The notes below the pieces were generated by a model. That model saw only the letters and a program-made list of their open reading frames with translations, was not told where the DNA came from and did no database searches. A DNA stretch of 62,997 nucleotides, taken from assembly GCA_004292795.1 (NCBI GenBank), contig RDXI01000005.1, positions 1-62,997 on the forward strand, written 5' to 3'. This document shows positions 8,253 through 17,359 of this stretch, piece after piece. The DNA is from Bacteroidota bacterium. GTDB lineage: Bacteria > Bacteroidota > Bacteroidia > Cytophagales > Microscillaceae. The first letter of the stretch is position 1, and each line of letters starts with the position of its first letter. A program made the translations under genes and the position numbers.

Positions 8253-10019
8253 ATGCTAAGAACGCATACTTGTGGCGAGCTTCGCCCTGCTCATATCAAT
8301 CAAACCGTAACCCTTGCGGGCTGGGTGCAAACTATCCGCAATATTGGGAAAGTATTGTGGCTTGACCTTCGTGATAGGTACGGTATTACTCAAATCGTGG
8401 CAGAAGAAGGCAAGACTTCAGACGCTATATTTGCGCAAATGCGTTCTTTGGGGCGCGAATTTGTCGTGCAGGTTACAGGCAAGGTAGTAGAGCGTTATTC
8501 CAAAAATCCTGAATTGCCTACAGGCGATATAGAAATAGCCGTAGAACAGTTCGAAATTTTGAACGCCTCTAAAACACCTCCTTTCAAAATTCAAGACGAC
8601 ACAGATGGCGGAGATGACCTCCGTATGGAATATCGTTATTTGGATTTGCGCCGAAACATTGTGCGCAAAAACCTCGAATTGCGCCATGCCGTAAACCGCG
8701 CCACGCGCCAATATTTAGATGGTTTGGGCTTCATAGACGTAGAAACGCCTGTGCTTATCAAGTCCACGCCTGAAGGGGCGCGTGATTTTGTAGTGCCAAG
8801 CCGTATGAACAAAGGCGAATTTTATGCCTTGCCTCAATCGCCCCAAACCTTCAAGCAAATTTTGATGGTAGCAGGTTTTGACCGCTATTATCAGATTGTA
8901 AAATGTTTCCGTGATGAGGACTTGCGAGCAGACCGCCAACCCGAATTTACGCAAATAGACTGCGAAATGTCTTTTATTACCCAAGAAGACATTTTAAATA
9001 CTTTCGAGGGTTTGGTAAAATTCCTTTTCAAAGAAGTGAAGGACGTAGAAATCCCTACCCTGCCGAGAATGACTTACGCAGACGCTATGCGCCTGTACGG
9101 TTCGGACAAGCCCGATACGCGCTTCGATATGCAGTTTGTAGAACTCAAAGGGCAAGACCGCGACCTCACGTCAGGCAAGAACTTTGTGGTGTTCGACAGT
9201 GCAGAATTGGTAGTGGGTATTTGTGCGAAAGGCTGTAGCGAATACACACGCAAGCAAATGGACGAGCTTACAGATTGGCTGAAACGCCCTCAAATAGGCG
9301 CGAAAGGCTTGATTTATGTGCGCTACGGACAAGATGGAAGCCTCAAATCTTCGGTAGATAAATTTTACAACGAAGAAGATTTGAAAAAGTGGGCGGAAGC
9401 AATGGGCGCGGAAAAAGGCGACTTGATGCTCATTATTTCAGGCGAGGCAGGCAAGGCTCGCAAGCAGTTGAACGAATTGCGCCTCGAAATGGGAACGCGA
9501 CTCGGCTTGCGCGACAAAAATAAGTTTTCTTGCCTGTGGGTGGTCGACTTTCCTATGCTCGAATACAGCGAAGACGACAACCGTTGGTATGCCATGCATC
9601 ACCCTTTCACAGCACCAAAGCCCGAAGATGCGCACTATCTCGACACGCAAGAATTTGGCAAAATACGCGCCAATGCCTACGATATGGTCATCAATGGCGT
9701 AGAAGTGGGAGGCGGTTCTATCCGTATTTTCCAGCGCGGTTTGCAAGAAAAAGCCTTGAGCGTCTTGGGCTTCTCGCCTGAAGAAGCTAAATCGCAATTT
9801 GGCTTTTTGATGGACGCTTTCGAGTTCGGCACGCCTCCGCATGGAGGAATTGCATTTGGTTTCGATAGACTTTGTTCGCTCTTTGGCGGGGCAGACTCTA
9901 TCCGCGACTTCATCGCCTTCCCCAAAAACAACGCGGGCAGGGACATGATGATAAAATCGCCCTCTACCATTGCCCAAGCACAACTCGATGAATTGGGCTT
10001 GAAAGTGAATTTGAAATAA
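8253..10019 (+). CDS. aspS: Aspartyl-tRNA synthetase
   Basis: Class II aminoacyl-tRNA synthetase that charges tRNA-Asp (or tRNA-Asp/Asn if non-discriminating). The 588 residues include an N-terminal OB-fold anticodon-binding domain ([23 protein letters not shown]), motif 2 ([19 protein letters not shown]), the bacterial GAD insertion in the middle ([19 protein letters not shown] region), and motif 3 near the C-terminus ([14 protein letters not shown]). The length and the GAD insertion identify the bacterial type. Its promoter lies at 8220. A dispersed GTAGGGGCAACCC hairpin directly after the stop may double as a terminator. Confidence 0.97.
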   Translation: MLRTHTCGELRPAHINQTVTLAGWVQTIRNIGKVLWLDLRDRYGITQIVAEEGKTSDAIFAQMRSLGREFVVQVTGKVVERYSKNPELPTGDIEIAVEQFEILNASKTPPFKIQDDTDGGDDLRMEYRYLDLRRNIVRKNLELRHAVNRATRQYLDGLGFIDVETPVLIKSTPEGARDFVVPSRMNKGEFYALPQSPQTFKQILMVAGFDRYYQIVKCFRDEDLRADRQPEFTQIDCEMSFITQEDILNTFEGLVKFLFKEVKDVEIPTLPRMTYADAMRLYGSDKPDTRFDMQFVELKGQDRDLTSGKNFVVFDSAELVVGICAKGCSEYTRKQMDELTDWLKRPQIGAKGLIYVRYGQDGSLKSSVDKFYNEEDLKKWAEAMGAEKGDLMLIISGEAGKARKQLNELRLEMGTRLGLRDKNKFSCLWVVDFPMLEYSEDDNRWYAMHHPFTAPKPEDAHYLDTQEFGKIRANAYDMVINGVEVGGGSIRIFQRGLQEKALSVLGFSPEEAKSQFGFLMDAFEFGTPPHGGIAFGFDRLCSLFGGADSIRDFIAFPKNNAGRDMMIKSPSTIAQAQLDELGLKVNLK

Positions 10020-10024
10020 ATAAT

Positions 10025-10049
10025 GTAGGGGCAACCCTTGTGGTTGCCC
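10025..10049 (+). repeat. REP-like hairpin, copy 1
   Basis: GGGCAACC and GGTTGCCC form an 8-bp stem with a CTTGT loop, preceded by GTAG and followed by TTTTC. The same unit recurs four times in 62.2-62.9 kb. Placed 5 bases after aspS, it could end transcription. Confidence 0.8.
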
Positions 10050-10076
10050 TTTTCACAAAACCAATGTATTAAAAAT

Positions 10077-11360
10077 ATGGAAACGAACCAAGAAATCTTT
10101 ATCCAAAGTATCAAAATCAACGAAGTAAGGCATCTGCATGATGTAGAGGTAGCCCTGCACCAAGACAAACGCACCCACCTAATCCTAACAGGCAAGAACG
10201 GGAGCGGGAAAACGAGTGTGTTGGAGGCTATGGGAGAGTTTTTTAGTTTTATTTTTGATCACGAAGTAATAGGCAAAAACAGGGTAAATAAAATAGAAGA
10301 AACATACGGAAAACACTTTCATAGAATACCTCAAAAAGACCATAAAAATGAATATCCGTTTGGAATGGGAGAAGATATGTATGGCTTGGGGTACAGTGCC
10401 AAAGAACTATTGGGCTATTTCTTTAAAGATATAGATATTCCTTTTTCGAATCCTATAGAATATATAATTGATGAGGTATTGAATGACTTTCCATTTATTA
10501 TTTTCCTGTTCGATTTAAAAAGGATTTTATATAATGGAAAAGAAATATTTAATATACCCTCAAAGATAGAAAAATTAGCTCTTCCTAAATTTAACTATAT
10601 CTCTATGCAAGATAATTTAGGTGTAAATTTTATTCAACACATTGTAAACCTCAAAGCAGACCGTTCTTTTGCCAAAGATGACAATGATACGGCTACTGTA
10701 GAAGCACTCGATGCTTGGTTTTCGCGTTTTGAGAATAGCCTGAAATTGATTTTTGAAGATGAAAGTTTGAGTTTAGATTTTGATAGAAAAACGTATAATT
10801 TTTATGTTACCCAGCAAAACCGTCCTAAAGTTACGTTCAACGAACTTTCAGATGGCTATGCGTCTATCCTGCGTATCGTGTCCGAACTGATGATGCGTAT
10901 GGAGGCAAGCGAACAGAAAGACTACAATACGCAAGGCATTGTATTGATAGACGAGATAGAGGCTCACCTGCACATCGATTTGCAGAAGAAAATACTGCCT
11001 TTTCTTACCTCCCTTTTTCCTCGCCTGCAGTTTATTGTTACTACGCACTCGCCTTTTGTGTTGAGTTCATTGGACAATGCTGTAGTGTTTGATTTGGAGA
11101 AAAAAATCCGCGTGGAAAATTTATCGGGCTATGCTGTAGATGGCATTATCGAGAGTTATTTTGATACAGATAAATATTCCAATCTTATCAAAAGGCAGGT
11201 AAGTCGTTATGAAACCCTGCTACAAAAAGCCTCGCCTACCGAAGACGAACAGGCAGAAATATATGAAATAAAACAAATCCTTCAGCGCGTACCGCTTGAG
11301 TTAGCTCCTGAATTGGTAGAAAAGTTTGAGGAATTAGAACTAAACGCTATTTTAAAGTAG
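10077..11360 (+). CDS. AAA ATPase of a Septu-like (PtuA-like) defence pair
   Basis: A 427-residue ABC/SMC-like AAA ATPase. I chose ATG 10077 (METNQEIFIQSIKINEVRHL); the extra upstream codons fall in the REP hairpin. Walker A is TGKNGSGKTSVLEA (about residue 40); the signature region is ELSDGYASILRIVSEL; Walker B is GIVLIDEIEAHLH with D-E intact; the H-loop is FIVTTHSPFVLSS. The middle 10260-10680 is AT-rich. A gene for an HNH endonuclease begins 4 bases after the stop. That order and these domains match the PtuA-PtuB arrangement of Septu anti-phage systems. Function is inferred from the pairing; it could be another ATPase/HNH system. Confidence 0.8.
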   Translation: METNQEIFIQSIKINEVRHLHDVEVALHQDKRTHLILTGKNGSGKTSVLEAMGEFFSFIFDHEVIGKNRVNKIEETYGKHFHRIPQKDHKNEYPFGMGEDMYGLGYSAKELLGYFFKDIDIPFSNPIEYIIDEVLNDFPFIIFLFDLKRILYNGKEIFNIPSKIEKLALPKFNYISMQDNLGVNFIQHIVNLKADRSFAKDDNDTATVEALDAWFSRFENSLKLIFEDESLSLDFDRKTYNFYVTQQNRPKVTFNELSDGYASILRIVSELMMRMEASEQKDYNTQGIVLIDEIEAHLHIDLQKKILPFLTSLFPRLQFIVTTHSPFVLSSLDNAVVFDLEKKIRVENLSGYAVDGIIESYFDTDKYSNLIKRQVSRYETLLQKASPTEDEQAEIYEIKQILQRVPLELAPELVEKFEELELNAILK

Positions 11361-11364
11361 AACT

Positions 11365-12063
11365 ATGGTAAATTTTGACAAAACACAACCCGCCCCTAAC
11401 AAAGTTGCACAAGATTTGGCAAGGGAAAAGGCAAAAATTTCAGGTACTTATCGTACCAGAAATGTTATCGAGCAAATACACTTCGATTTCAAAGGTAAAT
11501 GTTATGTTTGCGAATGTAAAGGGCTTACCTCTATCAATGTAGAGCATTTTGTGCCTCACAAGGGAGATAGAGATGTAGAATTTGATTGGGATAATCTATA
11601 TCTTTCTTGTGGGCATTGCAACAATACCAAACTCGCCAAAGCCGTATATGATAATATTTTAGACTGTTGCAATCCTGCACATAGAGTAGATGAGTGGATA
11701 AAGTATGAAAAAGATGCTTTTCCTAAAGGAAAAATCAAAATAACAGCTCTATTATCGCTTACAGATAACAAAGAAATAGTAGCTAATACGGTTGAGTTAC
11801 TCCAAAAAATCTATGAAGGCACAACCATAATCAAAAGCCTTGAGGCAGAGGCTATAAGAGAGCAGTTAAAGGAAGAAATGGCAAAGTTCAGAAAAAATAT
11901 AAGAGTATATTATGACTCAAGTACACCAAGTATAGAACGTAGTAACACCTTACTTTCTATAAAAAGACAGCTTAAAAAATCAAGCCCCTTTACAGCTTTC
12001 AAACGTTGGGTAGTAAGAGAAAATGAACGCTTGAAACAAGACTTTGAGCAATATTTTGATTAG
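11365..12063 (+). CDS. HNH endonuclease of a Septu-like (PtuB-like) pair
   Basis: A 232-residue HNH nuclease. The zinc-ribbon and active site lie at residues about 48-95: CYVCEC, then NVEHFVPH with the HNH His, then WDNLYLSCGHCNNTKL with the second Cys pair. The spacing of the EHF-P and W-DNL-LSC--CN-K elements is that of PtuB-type HNH proteins. The C-terminal half is helical and charged (AFKRWVVRENERLKQDF). It follows the ATPase by 4 bases and is almost certainly co-translated with it. In Septu systems the pair restricts phage, the nuclease being the effector. The operon ends in a perfect hairpin at 12072. Confidence 0.82.
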   Translation: MVNFDKTQPAPNKVAQDLAREKAKISGTYRTRNVIEQIHFDFKGKCYVCECKGLTSINVEHFVPHKGDRDVEFDWDNLYLSCGHCNNTKLAKAVYDNILDCCNPAHRVDEWIKYEKDAFPKGKIKITALLSLTDNKEIVANTVELLQKIYEGTTIIKSLEAEAIREQLKEEMAKFRKNIRVYYDSSTPSIERSNTLLSIKRQLKKSSPFTAFKRWVVRENERLKQDFEQYFD

Positions 12064-12071
12064 CATTCTTA

Positions 12072-12105
12072 ACCTTGCCTACCCACATCTCCGTAGGCAA
12101 GGTTT
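12072..12105 (+). terminator. AGGCAAG-pair hairpin, first of two identical copies
   Basis: ACCTTGCCTAC and GTAGGCAAGGT form a perfect 11-bp stem around CCACATCTCC. The 34 bases are identical to 14042-14075. It lies 8 bases after the HNH gene and probably ends its transcript. Confidence 0.85.
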
Positions 12106-12126
12106 GTAAAACACCGCTAAAAATCG

Positions 12127-12134
12127 TATCTTTG
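12127..12134 (+). promoter_or_regulatory. -7 box (TATCTTTG) for the second defence pair
   Basis: A strong TAnnTTTG match between the hairpin at 12072 and the ATG at 12205, leaving a leader of about 65 bases. Confidence 0.6.
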
Positions 12135-12204
12135 CAACCTACAGCCCAACTGTAGTACACCCTTTCGAGGGTGTGTATTGTGAAAAACATTAAATTATTA
12201 TTGT

Positions 12205-13281
12205 ATGAAAATAGTTAGCATATCTTACAAAACCTCTCAATGGGAGTTACAAAACCTTGATTTAGGCAAGGTTAATTTGGTGGTAGGCAAGAATACCACA
12301 GGCAAAAGCCTTGTATTAGAAACAATATTGATGCTATCCCAAATCATCAAGCAAAACAAACGTATTGATGAATTAGGGAACGATTATATGACTTGGAGTA
12401 TTTGCCTCCAAGATACTTCTTTTACTTTAAAATATGAATATGAATGGAAAAATGCCATAATTTTTGAAAAAATAACATGGAATGGAGAAGTAACATTATA
12501 CAGAAGTGGCGAGGAAGCAACCATTACAAATGCCTTAACAAAGCAACAAGAACAATCCTTTCCTCCTGCCAATAAATTGCTCTTGCACGTTTTGAGAGAT
12601 GTTAAAAAATATCCTTTTTTAGAACCATTGGTGCGTTGGTCAGAAAATATGCATGGCATACGTTTTGCGAATATTGATAGCCAAACTGGACATCAACTAT
12701 CAGGACACCCTTTCATGGGACTCTTAGCTGATGTTCCCACGCTTTTTAAATACTTGCCTACTTCAAATCAAGAACGAGTAGTAGAACACCTGAACCTAGC
12801 AAATTATCCTATAGAAAATATAACAGCTCCATTCAACGAAACACAAGCACCTATTTTGTTCATCAAAGAAAAAGGAGTGAATAATATCATAAAACATTAT
12901 GATTTATCGCAAGGGCTTATTCGTTCCTTGTCTTTGTTTATATTTTTAGAGTATGTACTGAAACATAAACAAGCCGTAACCCTCCTCATAGACGACCTTT
13001 GCGAAGGGTTAGACTATGATAGAGCTACCAAATTAGGCAAGATAGTTTTTGAAACTTGCGAACAAAACGATATTCAACTGTTGGCTACTTCAAATGATAG
13101 CTTTTTGATGGAGGTAGTGGATATAAAAAACTGGAATATCTTGCAACGAAATGGGCAAACAGTAACGTCTATAAATAATCAAAACAATCCTGATTTATTC
13201 AAAGAATTTCGCTTTACAGGAATGTCTAATTTTGATTTATTAGCATCTGACTTCATAACCCAAAAAATAGCAAAAATATGA
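12205..13281 (+). CDS. AAA_21-type ATPase paired with a DUF4276-like protein
   Basis: A 358-residue ABC-like AAA ATPase. Walker A is VVGKNTTGKSLVLE (about residue 27). The signature-like region is DLSQGLIRSLSLFIFL. Walker B reads TLLIDDLCEGLD, with Asp where the catalytic Glu usually stands, and the H-loop position reads LLATSNDSFLM, with Asn in place of His. Both substitutions sit in otherwise well kept motifs, so this looks like a lineage with slow or sensor-type ATPase activity rather than decay. Its stop overlaps the next start (ATGA). The pairing recalls PARIS and AbiL-type two-gene abortive-infection systems; that function is inferred. Confidence 0.8.
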   Translation: MKIVSISYKTSQWELQNLDLGKVNLVVGKNTTGKSLVLETILMLSQIIKQNKRIDELGNDYMTWSICLQDTSFTLKYEYEWKNAIIFEKITWNGEVTLYRSGEEATITNALTKQQEQSFPPANKLLLHVLRDVKKYPFLEPLVRWSENMHGIRFANIDSQTGHQLSGHPFMGLLADVPTLFKYLPTSNQERVVEHLNLANYPIENITAPFNETQAPILFIKEKGVNNIIKHYDLSQGLIRSLSLFIFLEYVLKHKQAVTLLIDDLCEGLDYDRATKLGKIVFETCEQNDIQLLATSNDSFLMEVVDIKNWNILQRNGQTVTSINNQNNPDLFKEFRFTGMSNFDLLASDFITQKIAKI

Positions 13282-14012
13282 TGAAAATAGCTGTTTTCGT
13301 AGAAGGGCAAACCGAACTTATTTTTGTTCGTGAGATGCTGTTAAAGGTTTTCAAATATCAAAATATTTCATTGGCTTGTTACACATTGCACAATGATAAT
13401 GAACGAAACCCTACCGAATATGAATACCGTAATGATGAAGCTCCTATTTATTTTGAAATCCTAAATGTGGGTAATGACGCTAAGGTCTTGCCTGCCATAC
13501 TCAAACGCGAGCGATATATGTGGAGCGATACACAAGGTTTTGATAAAATTATAGGATTGCGCGATATGTACTCAAAAAACTACAGAGAGGTAGTTGAAAC
13601 CCATCAAATATCCGAAGAAGTCAATCAAAAATTTATAGAGGGTGCAACGAAAACAATCCAAGATAAAGCGCAAAAGCCCGAAAAAATATCCTTTCATTTT
13701 GCCATTATGGAAGTAGAAGCGTGGCTTTTGGGGTTAAAAGAATGGTTACAAAGAATTGATAACCGTTTGACTACCAATTATATAGCTCAAAATCTTGCCT
13801 ACAATTTAGAGGTAATAAATCCTGAAACAGCATTTTTCCACCCTGCTAAATTTTTAGAAGAAATATACGATTTAGCAGACAAGGAATATGATAAAAAGAA
13901 AGGTGATGTGTATAAAATTATGAGTTTTTTGGAGAAACAGGATTTTATCGACCTTGCGAATAGCGATAAATGTAATTCCTTTAAAGAGTTTTATACTTCT
14001 TTGAATCCATAG
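13278..14012 (+). CDS. DUF4276-like (TOPRIM-like) protein, candidate effector
   Basis: A 244-residue soluble protein. It opens with KIAVFVEGQTELIFVREML, the VEG-TE strand and acidic residue of the TOPRIM-like DUF4276 fold, and has the family's EVEAWLLGLKEW motif near residue 150. A candidate metal-binding region GFDKIIGLRDMY lies at about 88. It overlaps the ATPase gene by four bases, so translation is coupled. In related two-gene systems (AriA/AriB of PARIS, AbiL) an ABC ATPase senses the phage and a TOPRIM-like partner is the toxin. I infer the same roles here. It is followed by the second copy of the 34-bp hairpin. Confidence 0.75.
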   Translation: MMKIAVFVEGQTELIFVREMLLKVFKYQNISLACYTLHNDNERNPTEYEYRNDEAPIYFEILNVGNDAKVLPAILKRERYMWSDTQGFDKIIGLRDMYSKNYREVVETHQISEEVNQKFIEGATKTIQDKAQKPEKISFHFAIMEVEAWLLGLKEWLQRIDNRLTTNYIAQNLAYNLEVINPETAFFHPAKFLEEIYDLADKEYDKKKGDVYKIMSFLEKQDFIDLANSDKCNSFKEFYTSLNP

Positions 14013-14041
14013 AAAACACATCTAATTTACGCTTACCAAAC

Positions 14042-14075
14042 ACCTTGCCTACCCACATCTCCGTAGGCAAGGTTT
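14042..14075 (+). terminator. AGGCAAG-pair hairpin, second identical copy
   Basis: The same 34 bases as 12072-12105: an 11-bp perfect stem and a 10-base loop, here followed by TCTTTTT. It closes the second defence pair. Confidence 0.85.
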
Positions 14076-14081
14076 TCTTTT

Positions 14082-14396
14082 TCAAAGCCCTAAAATTTTG
14101 GCTAAAATATCTTTGTGATAGCCATTTACTTCGCCAAATTTGGCATCATGAATACGAATGATAGGCATACCCTCGAGGTCGCTTGCCTTCTTTAGTTTCT
14201 TGCCTATTTGCGAGGCTTCCACTTGTGAAAGTCCCCAAACTTGCTTTTTCAGGGCGTAATAACCCGCCAAACTCAAATAATCCTTGTTTACGGTTGTTAT
14301 TTGCGCTTCTATTTCAGCAATGCGCGTTTCGTGGTTTTCCAATTTGTTCCATAAAAAAACTTTTTTTGTTAATTGATATTTATATGCCTCCCTCAT
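14082..14396 (-). CDS. Small conserved hypothetical protein, 104 aa
   Basis: The likely start is ATG 14396 (MREAYKYQLTKKV), because the 19 codons before it look like noise. The protein is soluble and basic. It has a coiled-coil-like helix at about 18-35 (LENHETRIAEIEAQITTV), then DYLSLAGYYALKKQVWGLS, and a conserved-looking end (MPIIRIHDAKFGEVNGYH). No domain is recognised. It is convergent with the defence pair, sharing the hairpin at 14042. The good hydrophobic/polar pattern and lack of low-complexity sequence favour a real gene, but homologues would have to be shown. Confidence 0.6.
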   Translation of the reverse strand: MREAYKYQLTKKVFLWNKLENHETRIAEIEAQITTVNKDYLSLAGYYALKKQVWGLSQVEASQIGKKLKKASDLEGMPIIRIHDAKFGEVNGYHKDILAKILGL

Positions 14397-14551
14397 GGCT
14401 TTTGTGCAAAGGCACAGCTTGCCTACCAAAAAAGCAAATGGAGAAAACGACACAACAACATTAGTCTGTGTCTGTAGGCAAGCATCGAGTTATTTTATAG
14501 GGCAAATTTGGGGAAAACCCTATTTTTTTTACCTAATTCTTTTGCTTTGGC

Positions 14552-14559
14552 TATCTTTG
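14552..14559 (+). promoter_or_regulatory. -7 box (TATCTTTG) abutting the pyrD start
   Basis: The TAnnTTTG match ends 4 bases before the pyrD ATG. With the usual distance to the start site, the transcript would begin at or next to the AUG, giving a leaderless mRNA. Confidence 0.65.
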
Positions 14560-14563
14560 CACT

Positions 14564-15598
14564 ATGTATCGTTGGTTACTCAAACCCCTCTTGTTTCGCC
14601 TCTCGGCAGAAACCGCCCACCGCCTCACGGTGCGTTTGCTCAAATTCGCCTTTCGTGTGCCTTTTGTGCCTGCTATGTTGCGGAGCTATTACCACTTCGA
14701 ACACCCCAAACTTGCCCGCAGTTTGTTTGGCTTGACCTTCCCAAACCCCGTAGGACTCGCGGCAGGTTTGGACAAAAACGCGGAAATGATAGACGAATTG
14801 GCAAGCATCGGCTTTGGTTTTATAGAAATAGGCACGCTCACGCCCAAACCGCAAGAGGGCAATCCGAAACCGCGCCTTTTCCGCTTGCCTACAGACGAAG
14901 CCTTGATAAATCGTATGGGTTTCAACAATGAGGGCGTGGCAGAAGCCATTACGCGCCTCCGCAAACGCAAAAGCAAGGTTATCGTGGGGGGCAACATAGG
15001 CAAGAACAAAAACACGCCCAACGAACAAGCGACAGACGATTATGTGGCGTGCTTCGATGCCTTGTATGATTGGGTAGATTATTTTGTGGTCAATGTAAGC
15101 TCGCCTAACACGCCCAACTTGCGGGCTTTGCAAGAGCGCGAACCGTTGGAAAAACTGCTCAATACCTTGCAGGCAAGGAACAATGCCTTGCCCACCCCGA
15201 AGCCGATTTTGCTCAAAATCGCGCCTGACCTTACCAACGAACAATTAGACGAAATCATCGAAGTAATAAAGGCTACCCAACTTGCAGGCGTGATAGCCAC
15301 GAACACGACCATCAGCAGGCAAGGCTTGCATACGCCCACCGAAGCCATAGAAAGCATGGGCGCGGGTGGACTAAGTGGAAAACCTTTGCGCGAAAGGGCT
15401 ACGGAAGTCATCAAATACTTGAAGCAACACTCGAACAATGCCTTTCCTATTATTGGCGTGGGCGGTATTCACTCGCCAGAAGACGCTATCGAAAAGCTAC
15501 AGGCAGGCGCAGACCTTGTGCAGATTTACACAGGCTTTGTGTACGAAGGTCCCGCGTTGGTTCGGAAAATAAAGAAAGGAATCCTACAAAAAATGTAA
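14564..15598 (+). CDS. pyrD: Dihydroorotate dehydrogenase (quinone), class 2
   Basis: Membrane-associated FMN enzyme that oxidises dihydroorotate to orotate in pyrimidine synthesis, passing electrons to quinone. The 344 residues match class 2. The N-terminal helical quinone-tunnel extension ([20 protein letters not shown]) is present. FMN and substrate residues lie in [31 protein letters not shown] and NRMGFNNEG. The catalytic Ser is in [13 protein letters not shown], the hallmark of class 2 (Cys in class 1). The C-terminal phosphate-binding motif is [12 protein letters not shown]. The -7 box ends four bases before ATG. Confidence 0.96.
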   Translation: MYRWLLKPLLFRLSAETAHRLTVRLLKFAFRVPFVPAMLRSYYHFEHPKLARSLFGLTFPNPVGLAAGLDKNAEMIDELASIGFGFIEIGTLTPKPQEGNPKPRLFRLPTDEALINRMGFNNEGVAEAITRLRKRKSKVIVGGNIGKNKNTPNEQATDDYVACFDALYDWVDYFVVNVSSPNTPNLRALQEREPLEKLLNTLQARNNALPTPKPILLKIAPDLTNEQLDEIIEVIKATQLAGVIATNTTISRQGLHTPTEAIESMGAGGLSGKPLRERATEVIKYLKQHSNNAFPIIGVGGIHSPEDAIEKLQAGADLVQIYTGFVYEGPALVRKIKKGILQKM

Positions 15599-15632
15599 GT
15601 GGTTCAGAGGGTGTTTTTAGGCAAGTTAATGA

Positions 15633-16088
15633 TTATTTTGTTGTTAAATTTGATAAATAAGCTCTCAATTCGTCCCATGCATTTTTTTCATACTTGGGTG
15701 AGGACTCAACAATATTGATAATTTTCCCTGCTTGGATATACACAATTTTTGGATAGATACTCATAGTAGTTAGTTCTTTTATAGTTTGTTCAGTATCTAT
15801 TTTTACCCTTGGATTTAACAAAAAAGTATTCCCCAATTTTTGGGCAAGTAATTTCTTGGAGCGAACACTTACCATATTGACATACAAAGCAGGGTACTTA
15901 TCAATGTTGCGTGTAGCAAACGTTTCTGCATTGGAGATACACCCCGCACAGCCTGCATTGGGTATAAGCAAAACAGCACAATTTTGAGGCAATGTATAAT
16001 ATTGCCTCAATGTTTTGAGTAATAACATTTCTTTTTTTACGCTACAACCCGCCAAAAATAACAGCAAAAAAGCCCACAAAAACTTCAT
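15633..16088 (-). CDS. Small lipoprotein with GCxGC motif, thioredoxin-like (paralog 1)
   Basis: A 151-residue lipoprotein: signal MKFLWAFLLLFLAGC with the lipobox Cys at about 15. The mature part has a strand ending in VLLIPNAGCAGCISNAE, so a GCxGC pair sits where thioredoxin-fold proteins place the active-site Cys pair. Then come VRSKKLLAQKLGN, a cis-Pro-like IYPKIVYIQAGKI, and a final SSPKYEKNAWDELRAYL. Two paralogs at 17470 and 24973 share all of these. A redox or Cys-handling role is inferred. It overlaps the propeller gene stop by four bases (ATGA), so it is the last gene of a propeller/GCxGC pair. Confidence 0.75.
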   Translation of the reverse strand: MKFLWAFLLLFLAGCSVKKEMLLLKTLRQYYTLPQNCAVLLIPNAGCAGCISNAETFATRNIDKYPALYVNMVSVRSKKLLAQKLGNTFLLNPRVKIDTEQTIKELTTMSIYPKIVYIQAGKIINIVESSPKYEKNAWDELRAYLSNLTTK

Positions 16089-17272
16089 TTCTTCAAAGGA
16101 TTAAAAATATCAAAAATCAATATATCTTCATTGTCGCCTGCAGTGCGCGGTATGAGTAGCCCTTCGGGTGTGCATATTGCATTGGTAAAGTCATATTCAG
16201 GTTCAGTAGGAAGCCTATATTCTCCTATTTTTTGAAATTTATTATCAAAAACAATAATACTTCTTGGTACTTCAAAAAAACGAATTTTGCTTGCTTTTTC
16301 CTCATCTTTCACAGGAATTCTCACCTCCCTATAATACACATCACGGTATTCATCATACAGTATTACATAATACATACCACGTGTATTGCAATATGCAAGG
16401 CTGTGATTTTTCAAAAAAGCATCAACTTCTTTGTCGTCCAATGGTTTGATATAATCAATGAATTGACTCTTTGAAGGGTAAGATTTCACATCTTTATAGT
16501 CTTTATCTGCTACATAGATATTTTCATCTATGGGGAAACCATGTACAAATTGTTTTGTTTTAGGATTAAACGTGTAGTAATGCCAAAGCGTTAGCATAGA
16601 GGGTAAATCAACTCCAAAATATTCTTTCTGATACCTCAATGGATAGTGCATATCTAATTTTTCTCTTTTTCCTGTAGTTATGTCGTATCGCACCATTACA
16701 CTGTGATTGCCAACATATTTTTGGGGACCATAGGCGAGAGCAGTCAAGGCATATAGGTAATTATCTAATATTTTAAAATCACAATTTATACCCAAAAAAG
16801 TAGAGTCTGTAGTCCTAATAGCCTTGTTAGATGATGAACTTAAAAAATCACCTTTTTTATACGTTTTTAATGTGTTTTTTTTAGAATCTATTAAATAAAA
16901 ATTTTGCCCACCATCCGCTAATACAAATATGGAGTCTATACTTTTGGGATAGGCTGTTATTACACTGCCTTTTTTTATGTTGTGAACTTCTGAAACAAGG
17001 TCAATAGATTTGATAAGATTACCAGTTTCATAATCATACACATACAAAATAGAAAGCGGTTGGTTTAAAAAAGTGATTGCTTTTTTACCATTCAGAGTCT
17101 GGAACTTAGGATAGAATATACTTTCAAAAGCACTCGTAAGGCTATCAAGCACGATTTTTTTCTCGCCTGTTTTTTTGAGGTACTCCAATTTAGGGTTTTT
17201 CTTCTGTTGCCCATTTGCAGATTGAAGGCACAGAAAACAGCATAAGAAAACAAGGAATGTGATATTTTTCAT
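16085..17272 (-). CDS. Secreted DUF4221-like beta-propeller protein (paralog 1)
   Basis: A 395-residue protein with a signal peptide (MKNITFLVFLCCFLCLQSANG) but no lipobox, unlike the other four paralogs in the window. Family landmarks: KKIVLDSLTS near the N-terminus, SIFVLADGGQNFYLID, AYCNTRGMYYVILYDEYRDVYYREV near 290, and a closing EGLLIPRT. The repeated short beta-strands and paralogy suggest a six-bladed propeller. It is coupled to the GCxGC protein downstream. It stands behind a terminator (17435) and a partial copy of upstream DNA, so it probably has its own promoter. It is the most diverged paralog. Confidence 0.72.
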   Translation of the reverse strand: MKNITFLVFLCCFLCLQSANGQQKKNPKLEYLKKTGEKKIVLDSLTSAFESIFYPKFQTLNGKKAITFLNQPLSILYVYDYETGNLIKSIDLVSEVHNIKKGSVITAYPKSIDSIFVLADGGQNFYLIDSKKNTLKTYKKGDFLSSSSNKAIRTTDSTFLGINCDFKILDNYLYALTALAYGPQKYVGNHSVMVRYDITTGKREKLDMHYPLRYQKEYFGVDLPSMLTLWHYYTFNPKTKQFVHGFPIDENIYVADKDYKDVKSYPSKSQFIDYIKPLDDKEVDAFLKNHSLAYCNTRGMYYVILYDEYRDVYYREVRIPVKDEEKASKIRFFEVPRSIIVFDNKFQKIGEYRLPTEPEYDFTNAICTPEGLLIPRTAGDNEDILIFDIFNPLKK

Positions 17273-17359
17273 TGGTACAAACGAGAAAGCAGGAAAGGAA
17301 GTATTTTATTTTGGCTCAAGAAATTTAACTCGATGCAAATATGAGCATTTTTTAGTAAT

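Noticed and set aside
14576-15244. A 222-codon open frame on the minus strand
   Set aside because: Antisense to pyrD; a shadow frame.
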